From Parcubacteria group bacterium GW2011_GWF2_45_11 (GTDB lineage: Bacteria; Patescibacteriota; Patescibacteriia; UBA1558; UBA10009), in contig LCKE01000002.1 of assembly GCA_001001205.1 (NCBI GenBank), positions 1-40,511 on the forward strand: DNA of 40,511 nucleotides. Direction: 5' to 3'. Shown one piece after another: positions 30,960-38,142 of this stretch (position 1 is its first letter; every line of letters starts with the position of its first letter). Both the position numbers and the translations under genes were made by a program. The notes below the pieces were generated by a model. It was not told where the DNA came from. It did not search any database and saw nothing but the letters and a program-made list of their open reading frames with translations.

Positions 30960-31676
30960 ATGAATAAGTCGGAAAAGTTATTAGCGCAAGTTAAGGACGG
31001 CTATAACCAGATCGCCGAACATTTTTCCCGGACCCGTTACGCGCCCTGGAGCGAATTTGGGTTGTTTAAAGAGTATATCAAAGACGGCCAGAGAATTCTA
31101 GATTTAGGCTGCGGCAACGGCCGGCTTTTTTTTAGCTTTTTGCAAGATTCGCATGTTGAATATTACGGCCTTGACAACAGCGAGAAGCTGATAGAGATAG
31201 CCAAAAGCAGAATTCAAGGGTTAAAACAAAGCCCGCAGCCCAAATTCCAAGTAGCGGAAATGACCAAGGCGCCGTTTTCAAATAATTATTTTGATCTGGT
31301 GATTTGCATCGCCGCTTTCCATCACCTGCCCAGTAAAGAGTTGAGGCTTAAGGCTTTACGGGAAATAAGGAGAGTCTTAAAGTCCGGCGGTTATTTGTTG
31401 ATGACCAACTGGCATTTATGGCACCGGCCGTTTTGGCAATATTTTTTTGTTGATTTTTGGAAAAAGAATTCCCTTAAGGATTTTTTCTTCCCCTGGAAAT
31501 CGGCTGACGGCCGGGCGCAGTGTCAGCGGTATTATCACGCTTTCGCTAAAGGAGAACTCAAGCGCTTGCTCCAGAAAGCCGATCTTGCCGGGGGAAAAAT
31601 ATTTCTTCATCATAATGCCGATAAAAAGTCATACGGCCGGGGGATTGACGTTATTGTTATCTCCAAGAAACCGTAA
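30960..31676 (+). CDS. Trm9/ALKBH8-like tRNA methyltransferase (probable mcm5U formation)
   Basis: The protein has 238 aa from ATG 30960 (ATG 30951 adds three residues; neither has a ribosome-binding site). The class I methyltransferase core has motif I ILDLGCGNGRL near residues 46-56, acidic loop YYGLDNS, and the post-motif FDLVICIAAFHHLPSKE. Two blocks are specific to Trm9: GYNQIAEHFSRTRYAPW near the start (yeast has YNxIAPHFSxTRYKPW) and RYYHAFAKGELKRLL near the end (yeast RYYHLYxxGEL). Yeast Trm9 with Trm112 methylates cm5U34 to mcm5U34. The divergent elp3 gene supplies the substrate modification, so a shared pathway is likely. The identification rests on motif recall, not on a search. 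Confidence 0.78.
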   Translation: MNKSEKLLAQVKDGYNQIAEHFSRTRYAPWSEFGLFKEYIKDGQRILDLGCGNGRLFFSFLQDSHVEYYGLDNSEKLIEIAKSRIQGLKQSPQPKFQVAEMTKAPFSNNYFDLVICIAAFHHLPSKELRLKALREIRRVLKSGGYLLMTNWHLWHRPFWQYFFVDFWKKNSLKDFFFPWKSADGRAQCQRYYHAFAKGELKRLLQKADLAGGKIFLHHNADKKSYGRGIDVIVISKKP

Positions 31677-31699
31677 AGCTGTTTTTGGCCCTAAAAAAC

Positions 31700-31728
31700 T
31701 TGATTAATAAATTAAGGCAGGGTAAAAT
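31700..31728 (+). promoter_or_regulatory. Promoter of the phosphohexomutase gene
   Basis: TTGATT at 31700-31705, 17-nt spacer, TAAAAT at 31723-31728. The start falls about 31735, leaving a leader of roughly 3 nt before ATG 31738. Confidence 0.65.
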
Positions 31729-31737
31729 CCTAATGGT

Positions 31738-33111
31738 ATGAATTTAGAGCAATCCATTTTTAAATCTTACGACATCCGCGGCCTTTATCCTCAGGAGCTG
31801 AATCAAGAGGCGGCCGGTTTGATCGCCCAAACTTTTTTAAAGATGGTATCGGACAAGCTGGATAAGCCGATTAAATCTTTAAAGATCGTGGTGGGGCGCG
31901 ATATCAGAAAAGCCTCTGAACCGTTGAGCCAAACAGTGATTAAAACTTTCTTGGCCTATGGCGTTCAGGTTGATAATATCGGCCTGGTCTCCATCAATGA
32001 TTATTATTTCGCCTGCGGTTATTACAAGTACGACGCCGGCATTATGGCCACCGCTTCTCATAATCCCCCGGAATACGGCGGTTTTAAAATGGTCATCCGC
32101 GGCCGCTTGCCTGAGGCCATAGAGTTTATTTCCGGCCAAGAGCTTTACGCCCGGCTGCGGAATTTAGATTTTCCCCTGGCGGCCGAAAAAGTTTCGGGCA
32201 AGCTTAATGATAAAGAGGTCTGGGATGACCACTTACGGCATGTTTTGTCTTTTATCGGGCCGACGGAAATTAAACCCTTTAAGGTAGTTGTAGATAACGG
32301 CAACGGCATGAATTCAATATTTTTATCCAAGCTGTTGCCAAAACTTCCGGGTGAATTTGTGCCGATGTTTTTTGAACCCGACGGCCGTTTTCCCAACCGC
32401 CCGCCTAATCCTTTGGCGGCCGGAGCAGCGCAGGCAGCCAGCCAAAAAGTTTTGGCCGCTAAAGCCGATCTGGGTTTTATTTTTGACGTTGACGGCGACC
32501 GCATGTTTTTAGTGGATGAGCGGGGTCATTTTATCACCGGCGATCAGGTGTTATTAATGATGATTAAGCCGATGCTTAAAAAATATCCTGGGGCCGGCAT
32601 AGCTTATAATCTGATTTGTTCCAAAGCGGTGCCGGAGCTTATAGAAAAACTCGGCGGCCGGACTTTAAGAAGCGAAGTTGGATACCGGAACGTAGCCAGA
32701 CACATGATGGAGGAGGGTGGCATAATGAGCGGCGAGGTTTCCGCTCATTTCGCCTTTAAGTATAATTTTTATGCCGACTCCGCCTTTTTGGCTTTAATGC
32801 TGGTGTTAAAGACTTTATCCGACGATGGCCGCCCGCTTTCCCAAATCATCAAGGAAAATTATTTGTATGCCAGAGGCGATGAGATTAATATTATCGTAGA
32901 CGATATTCCGGCTAAACTTGAGAAAATCAGAAAATATTATCAGGCTAATATCAGGGACGAAATTGACGGCATTACCGTGGAATTTGATCGTTGGTGGTTT
33001 AACGTCCGGCCGTCCAATACCGAGCCGCTTTTAAGAATAACGGCGGAAGCGGAGAATCAGGCAGAGTTAAAGAGCAGGCAGGAGGAGATACTTGGTATAC
33101 TTAACAAGTAA
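31738..33111 (+). CDS. Phosphomannomutase/phosphoglucomutase
   Basis: This 457-aa alpha-D-phosphohexomutase interconverts hexose 6- and 1-phosphates for sugar nucleotides. The active serine is S107 in TASHNPPEYGG, the metal loop is DVDGDRM near 249-255, the sugar-binding loop GEVSAHFAFK near 335-344, and the phosphate-binding loop RPSNTEPLLRI near 425-435. The GEVSAH loop favours the bifunctional PMM/PGM type. It probably feeds cell-wall or glycan precursors; murI follows 180 bp later. Length is normal. Confidence 0.95.
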   Translation: MNLEQSIFKSYDIRGLYPQELNQEAAGLIAQTFLKMVSDKLDKPIKSLKIVVGRDIRKASEPLSQTVIKTFLAYGVQVDNIGLVSINDYYFACGYYKYDAGIMATASHNPPEYGGFKMVIRGRLPEAIEFISGQELYARLRNLDFPLAAEKVSGKLNDKEVWDDHLRHVLSFIGPTEIKPFKVVVDNGNGMNSIFLSKLLPKLPGEFVPMFFEPDGRFPNRPPNPLAAGAAQAASQKVLAAKADLGFIFDVDGDRMFLVDERGHFITGDQVLLMMIKPMLKKYPGAGIAYNLICSKAVPELIEKLGGRTLRSEVGYRNVARHMMEEGGIMSGEVSAHFAFKYNFYADSAFLALMLVLKTLSDDGRPLSQIIKENYLYARGDEINIIVDDIPAKLEKIRKYYQANIRDEIDGITVEFDRWWFNVRPSNTEPLLRITAEAENQAELKSRQEEILGILNK

Positions 33112-33288
33112 GGTACAAGGAACAAATTTCAAAATACCTGCCCGTCCAGCCGGCGGGTAAAAAATAACCAAATTCTAAATTACAGCCTGAGACATTTGGG
33201 AATGTATGCCGGTGCGCAATCTGATTAAGGTAATTTGAATATTAAATATTTTTTGCAGTTCGTTTCTTGCAACTTGGAGGTTTTTACT

Positions 33289-34092
33289 ATGATTGGTATT
33301 TTTGATTCAGGTTTTGGCGGTTTAACCGTGTTTAAAGAAATCAGGAAGGTTTTGCCGGATTATTCTTATATTTATCTGGGCGATAATCTGCGGGCGCCTT
33401 ACGGCGGCCGTAGTCAGGCATCAATCTATAAATTTACCCAACGGGCCGTTGATTTTTTATTTAAACAGGGCTGTCAGCTGGTTATTATCGCCTGCAATAC
33501 CGCTTCCGCCGAAGCTTTAAGAAAACTTCAGCAAAATTGGCTGAAAGAGCATTATCCGGACCGGCGTATTTTGGGCGTCATCAGGCCGTTGGTGGAAGCC
33601 GCAGCGTTGCTTTCCCGTTTCGGCAGAATAGGCGTGGTCGGCACAACCGCCACGGTCAGTTCAGGAGCGTACATTAAAGAGTTGCAACGCCACAAGAGCG
33701 GGGTGGAGATTTTTCAAAACGCCTGTCCTTTGTTAGTGCCTTTGGTGGAAGAAGGCTGGCTGGATAAGCCTGAAACCAGAATGATTATCAAGCGTTGCCT
33801 GCGCCCGCTTAAAGATCGGCAAATAGACACCCTGATTTTAGGCTGCACTCATTATTCGTTGCTGAAAAAAGAATTCGTTAGGCTGGCAGGCAAGCGAGTT
33901 CAGGTGGTTGACGCGCCGCGGGTGATTGCCGAAAAATTAGCCGATTATCTAGAACGCCATCCGGAGATTAACGCCAAAATAGAGAAACGGAAAACCGTGA
34001 GATATTTAACCACCGATGACCCTCAAAAATTCGCGGCTTTAGGCAGCCGGTTTTTAGGCGCGTTGATGACCGCTGAGAAAATTGAATTATAA
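33289..34092 (+). CDS. murI: Glutamate racemase
   Basis: This 267-aa cofactor-independent racemase makes D-glutamate for peptidoglycan. I chose ATG 33289 because GGAGG lies 8 nt upstream and MIGIFDSGFGGLTVFKEI is the normal MurI start; the longer frame from 33235 has no support. Catalytic residues are visible: D6-S7 in FDSGFGG, C69 in IIACNTASA and C186 in LGCTHYSLL, which form the two-cysteine acid/base pair. Length is normal. A bidirectional terminator follows. Confidence 0.97.
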   Translation: MIGIFDSGFGGLTVFKEIRKVLPDYSYIYLGDNLRAPYGGRSQASIYKFTQRAVDFLFKQGCQLVIIACNTASAEALRKLQQNWLKEHYPDRRILGVIRPLVEAAALLSRFGRIGVVGTTATVSSGAYIKELQRHKSGVEIFQNACPLLVPLVEEGWLDKPETRMIIKRCLRPLKDRQIDTLILGCTHYSLLKKEFVRLAGKRVQVVDAPRVIAEKLADYLERHPEINAKIEKRKTVRYLTTDDPQKFAALGSRFLGALMTAEKIEL

Positions 34093-34106
34093 AATTAAGT
34101 TATTTA

Positions 34107-34145
34107 AAAAAAGACCACCGGCAAGAGGATCGCCAGGTGGTTTTA
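34107..34145. terminator. Bidirectional terminator after murI
   Basis: ACCACCGGC at 34114-34122 pairs with GCCAGGTGGT at 34132-34141 with one bulged A. TTTTAT follows on the plus strand, and CTTTTTTT on the minus strand. Confidence 0.8.
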
Positions 34146-34493
34146 TAATGCCCCAACGACCGACCGGATGACCTGGCTGATTTCCAGGTAAGTCCGGTTT
34201 CTTTCCGGGGCCGACAAGAGCCCGCCAAGCGAAAGTGGCGGGCTAAAGGTTATACTGACCCTTTTTCTGCCGCGGAAAGCTAACAGAAAGTAGTACCATT
34301 TGGAGCCGATCGGCATGACCTTGCTCCATCCCCGGATTCTAACCGGGATAACCGGGCAACCGGTCGTCCGGGCAATCCGGCCGGCGCCAGGCCCGGCTCT
34401 GCCGATTTTTTCGTTTGGATCCCGAGTTCTCGTTTCTTCAAAGAAGACCAACAGGTTGGCCTTTTGGAGAATTTTTATCTTAAAAAAATAGGG
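34143..34493 (-). pseudogene. 5'-truncated lysophospholipid acyltransferase (PlsC-like)
   Basis: The minus strand is open from 34493 to 34143 and reads ILQKANLLVFFEETRTRDPN then EKIGRAGPGAGRIARTTGCP and VIPVRIRGWSKV. This matches the PlsC family from motif III (FPEGTRS, here FFEETRT) through the KxGA region to motif IV (VPVxIRG). The catalytic HX4D motif and everything before it are missing: a TAG (34494-34496) and then a 38-bp palindrome stand upstream. The frame has only a TTG as start. The remnant is a dead gene fragment. Confidence 0.75.
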
Positions 34494-34505
34494 CTAATTT
34501 GTCAA

Positions 34506-34543
34506 TCTAAAAAGCCTTGCCCGCGCGGGCAAGGCTTTTTAGA
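34506..34543. terminator. Perfect 38-bp palindromic terminator of trpS
   Basis: TCTAAAAAGCCTTGCCCGC is followed by its exact reverse complement. The trpS stop codon (34539-34541) lies in it. It works in both directions and would isolate trpS from the plsC remnant. A diverged copy lies at the other side of trpS (35556-35616). Confidence 0.85.
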
Positions 34544-35522
34544 TTAAACCCATTCTTTTTTTGATGGCTCGGATATTTTTTTGTGCGATCTGGCGCGCCT
34601 TTTTGGCGCCGTCAGCCAGAATTTTTTGAACTTTCTTTTTATCTTTAACCAGTTGTTTTTTTTTGGCCTGGATTGGTTTTAAATAATTTATAATAACTTC
34701 GGCCAATTCAGTCTTCAATTCAGAATATTTAAGGTTTTTGGCTTCAAAAGCTTTTTGAAATTTTTGAACGGTTTTGGCCTCAGCCAAAAGTTCCAGCATG
34801 GTAAACAGGTTTTTAACGCCAGCTGACATGGTCTGGGCGTCTGGGCCTTCGTCTGTTACGGCTTTCATTATTTTTTTTCTGATTATTTCCGGTTCGTCAG
34901 TCAGGGCGATCAGATTATTCGGGCCGAGCGACTTGCTCATTTTTTTGGCCGGGTCGGTTAAAGACATGATTCGGGCACCCTGGCCGATAATCGGTTCAAT
35001 TTCCTTAAAGTAATTGCCGAATTTATTGTTGAATTTTCTGAGAATGGTATTGGTTAATTCCAAATGCTGCAACTGGTCTTCGCCTACCGGCACGATGTTG
35101 CCATGGTACAGTAAAATGTCAGCCGCTTGCAAAACCGGATAATCAAACAAACCGGCATTAACATTTTTTTGATGCCGGCTGGCTTTATCCTTAAACTGAG
35201 TCATTCGTTCCAGTTCGGCTATCGGCGTTAAAGTATTAAACAGCCAGCACAATTCTGTATGTTCGGGAACGTGCGACTGGACAAAAAGAATTGATTTTTT
35301 AGGATCAACGCCAATGGCCAGCAAATCCATGGCCGTATTTAAAATCTGATCCGGGAATTTTTGAGGATCATAATCAACGGTAATCGCGTGCAAGTCTACA
35401 ATGGCGTAATAGCAATAATATTGATTTTGCAAATCAACCCAGTTTTTGAGGGCGCCCAAGTAGTTGCCTAAATGGATTTCGCCTGTTGGTTGGATGCCGG
35501 AAAATAGAATTTTTTCTGTCAT
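34539..35522 (-). CDS. trpS: Tryptophan--tRNA ligase
   Basis: This 327-aa class I aminoacyl-tRNA synthetase charges tRNA-Trp. The HIGH motif appears as GEIHLGNYLGALKNW near residues 13-27 and KMSKS as AKKMSKSLGPNN near 193-204. The segment GEDQLQHLELTNTILRKFN is typical. The C-terminal end is Lys-rich (KKKQLVKDKKKVQKILADGA). Length is normal. The gene is its own transcription unit, bounded on both sides by related palindromic terminators. Confidence 0.97.
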   Translation of the reverse strand: MTEKILFSGIQPTGEIHLGNYLGALKNWVDLQNQYYCYYAIVDLHAITVDYDPQKFPDQILNTAMDLLAIGVDPKKSILFVQSHVPEHTELCWLFNTLTPIAELERMTQFKDKASRHQKNVNAGLFDYPVLQAADILLYHGNIVPVGEDQLQHLELTNTILRKFNNKFGNYFKEIEPIIGQGARIMSLTDPAKKMSKSLGPNNLIALTDEPEIIRKKIMKAVTDEGPDAQTMSAGVKNLFTMLELLAEAKTVQKFQKAFEAKNLKYSELKTELAEVIINYLKPIQAKKKQLVKDKKKVQKILADGAKKARQIAQKNIRAIKKRMGLI

Positions 35523-35555
35523 ATATTCAATTTTAGCACAAAATTCGTAATAACC

Positions 35556-35616
35556 AAAAGCCTTGCCCGCGCAGGCTAAGGACAGAGTATTGGCAAATGC
35601 GGGTAAGGCCTTTTTT
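35556..35616 (-). terminator. Terminator of the RNase J gene, diverged copy of the trpS terminator
   Basis: AAAAGCCTTGCCCGC at 35556-35570 pairs with GCGGGTAAGGCCTTTTTT at 35599-35616 across a 28-nt loop that itself contains a partial AAGG arm. The RNase J stop codon lies in the right arm. The left arm is identical to the trpS terminator over 15 nt. Confidence 0.6.
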
Positions 35617-37498
35617 AGACTTCAATAATTACCGGCAGCACCATAGGGCGCCTTTCGGTTTTTTGGAAGAGGAATTTGCCGATTTCATTCCTGATTTTTT
35701 CCTTTATGTAGGCGTCGTTGGCCGAGGTTTTGGGATTGTAATCTTTTAAGATGGAACGGACTTTTTTCCGGGTGGCTTCAACCAGTTCTTTGTTTTCTTT
35801 CATATAGATAAAGCCGCGCGAAATTAAATCGGGATTTTGCACCAGCTGGCCGGTTTTACCCCTAATGGTGGCGATAACGACAATCATGCCATCGGCCGCC
35901 ATCATTTGTCTGTCCCTAATGACGATATTGGAAACATCGCCCACGCCCAGTCCGTCGACAAAAACATAGTCGCTCGGCACCTTGGTGCTGGTCAGCCGCC
36001 CGCCCTTTTTGGTGAATTCAATGACCTGGCCGTTGTCGGCCACGAAGATTTTTAAGGGGTTGATGCCGGTGGCCTCGGCGATTTTGGCATGCATTCTTAA
36101 GAAGGAGTGGTTGCCTTCAATGGGGACAAAGTATTCCGGCTGAACCAGCTTAAGCAAGAATTTAAGGTCTTCGGCCTTGGCGTGTCCGCCGGCATGGATA
36201 TCCACCATTTGGTAATGAATCACTTCGGCGCCCAGGCGGTAAATGGAATCTTTAAGCCTTTGCACCGAACGTTCGTTGCCGGGGACGACCGAAGAGGAAA
36301 AGACTACCGTGTCGGCCGGTTCAATTTTCAGGCTGCGATGTTCCTGGTTGGCAATGCGCATTAAAACCGCCCGGCCTTCGCCCTGGGCTCCCGTGCACAT
36401 GATGATAATTTTATTTTTGGGATAATCGTCAATTTCTTTGAGGGAGATCAGGGTGCCTTTTTTCATTTTAAGATACCCCAGGGACTGGGCGATCTCAACG
36501 TTGGTTTTCATGGAGTAGCCGTCAAAGGTGATTTTTTTGCCCAGTTTTTCCGCCGCCCAGACAATTTGCTGGATGCGGCTTAAGAGCGAGGCAAAGGTGC
36601 CGATAATCAAACGGCCTTTGGCGTTGCGGATGATTTCATCCAGATTGACCTGAATTTCGCTTTCGCTCAGCTGATGGCCGGGCTGCGAGGCGTTGGTGGA
36701 GTCGGCCAGCAAGGCCAAGACTTTTTGCCCGCTTAAGGCGGCGATTTTATCAATTTCCGAGGGGGTGTCGCCGGAACTCTCCAGGCTGAGTTTAAAGTCG
36801 CCAGTGTGGACTATTTTGCCTAAGGGTGTGTCCACCACTATGCCCATGGAAGTGGGAATATTATGGCTGACGCCAAAAAAGCTGACGGTAAAGACGCCCG
36901 CTTTGATGACGTCGTTGGTCGTCACCGCCTGCAGCCTTAAGTCGCCGTTACTTTTAAAGTCTTCCTGTCTTTTGGAAATCATGGCCAAAGTTAAATCGGA
37001 ACTGTAAATAATGGGATTGTTTAATTGGCCGATGAGGTGAGGAATGGCGCCGATATGGTCGTAGTGTCCGTGGGTGATAAAAACTCCGCGGATTTTTTTT
37101 ACTTTGCCTTTTAAATATTCAATGTTGGGAATGATGTAATCAATGCCGGGCATGTCTTCTTCCGGAAACTGGAGGCCCATGTCAATAATAATAATATCGT
37201 TTTCATATTCCAAAACTGTCATATTGCGGCCGACTTCTTCGTTGCCGCCCAGGACAATAACTTTAAGTTTGCCATCCTGATTAAAGACGGTTTTTTGAGG
37301 CTGGTTAAAATTGTTCGCCGGCCGTCTGTCTTGAGTCCGGCGGCGGTGTGTGCGGTGTCGCGTTCCCTGACCGGCCGGTCTTTGGCTCCGAGTCTCAGAC
37401 TCAAGGAGCGGGCTCGGCGCCAGAGATGGCTGCTTGGACAGGCGGTCACCCTGCGGAAACCGGCGCGGCCGGTTTGATTTAGTTTTTGATTTTACCAT
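35615..37498 (-). CDS. rnj: Ribonuclease J
   Basis: This 627-aa protein is a beta-CASP metallo-beta-lactamase nuclease with 5'-3' exonuclease and endonuclease activity on RNA. The metal motif is THGHYDHIGAIPHLIG near residues 145-160, and HTGDFKLS and VPIEGNHSFL follow. The C-terminal domain ends with RRPMVLPVIIEV. The first 75 residues are a basic, Arg/Gln/Pro-rich tail (KSKTKSNRPRRFPQGDRLSK) not found in most RNase J proteins, probably disordered and RNA-binding. RNase Y is encoded 32 kb away in this window. Its 3' end shares a terminator region with the trpS promoter side. Confidence 0.96.
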   Translation of the reverse strand: MVKSKTKSNRPRRFPQGDRLSKQPSLAPSPLLESETRSQRPAGQGTRHRTHRRRTQDRRPANNFNQPQKTVFNQDGKLKVIVLGGNEEVGRNMTVLEYENDIIIIDMGLQFPEEDMPGIDYIIPNIEYLKGKVKKIRGVFITHGHYDHIGAIPHLIGQLNNPIIYSSDLTLAMISKRQEDFKSNGDLRLQAVTTNDVIKAGVFTVSFFGVSHNIPTSMGIVVDTPLGKIVHTGDFKLSLESSGDTPSEIDKIAALSGQKVLALLADSTNASQPGHQLSESEIQVNLDEIIRNAKGRLIIGTFASLLSRIQQIVWAAEKLGKKITFDGYSMKTNVEIAQSLGYLKMKKGTLISLKEIDDYPKNKIIIMCTGAQGEGRAVLMRIANQEHRSLKIEPADTVVFSSSVVPGNERSVQRLKDSIYRLGAEVIHYQMVDIHAGGHAKAEDLKFLLKLVQPEYFVPIEGNHSFLRMHAKIAEATGINPLKIFVADNGQVIEFTKKGGRLTSTKVPSDYVFVDGLGVGDVSNIVIRDRQMMAADGMIVVIATIRGKTGQLVQNPDLISRGFIYMKENKELVEATRKKVRSILKDYNPKTSANDAYIKEKIRNEIGKFLFQKTERRPMVLPVIIEV

Positions 37499-37962
37499 AA
37501 AATTGCGTATCGCCCGTTGCCAGATGGAGTTTTGGTTTTTAACTCAAAGGCAAACAGGCATTTTGAGATACTGTTAGTGTTTAATGAATTAATTTTAGTT
37601 GTTGTTTAATTGAGAATTAAGAATAAGATTTAGAGACCGACGGTTTTTGAATTTTACATATATTCAAAAGAACGGGGTCTCAGGAGTTTAAGAGTTGAAG
37701 ATAAATTGAAGTTGTCGGGCTGGCGCCAGGGCTGATTTTTGATGTCCACTGCCGGAAAATTTTAAGCCAGGTCGTGACAATGCGGTTTAGCCGCCAGATT
37801 GTGCGCGTCATCCAGGCTGGTCGTTTTTTATTATGGCACCTAAGACCCCGCCAAAACTTCCCTGCGCTTAAGCTCGGTCGTTGGCGTGGTAGGGAGGATT
37901 GAGTATTTAATTAGGGAATCAAGGCCGATTCAATAAACCGTGCGCGCCCGCCTGCCAGAGCC
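37499..37962. other. Gene-free region with two structured segments
   Basis: No convincing gene is seen. A two-tier hairpin lies at 37633-37681: GAGACC/GGTCTC outside and TTTTGAAT/ATTCAAAA inside, separated by 6-nt internal loops. Another, at 37846-37889, pairs CCCCGCCAA with TTGGCGTGG with one mismatch. A 44-codon minus-strand frame (MTRTIWRLNRIVTTWLKIFR...) in the middle lacks a ribosome-binding site. The region lies downstream of tRNA-Leu and upstream of rnj, so it may hold the rnj leader. Confidence 0.45.
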
Positions 37963-38048
37963 TGGTGCCAGAGGTGGGACTTGAACCCACAAGCTTTTTA
38001 GGCACACGGCTCTGAACCGTGCGTGTTTGCCAATTTCACCACTCTGGC
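37963..38048 (-). tRNA. tRNA-Leu (anticodon CAG)
   Basis: Read on the minus strand, the 86-nt sequence starts GCCAGAG, pairing with CTCTGGC at the end, and has A as discriminator and an encoded CCA. The D-arm reads GGTGAAATTGGC as in Leu tRNAs. The anticodon stem CACGG/CCGTG encloses TTCAGAG with anticodon CAG. A long variable arm and the T-arm GTGGG-TTCAAGT-CCCAC follow. The long variable arm fits class II tRNA-Leu. No terminator is clear after it. Confidence 0.95.
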
Positions 38049-38142
38049 GCCCGGCACTAGAGGCGAAATTAGTGTCTGAGCGCATGTTATTAATTTAATT
38101 TACGAAAGATAAATGATACGGTGGCGGGCTGGGTTATAATAT

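Noticed and set aside
37700-37840. Minus-strand 44-codon ORF (MTRTIWRLNRIVTTW...)
   Set aside because: No ribosome-binding site or homology recognised; it lies in a structured non-coding stretch.
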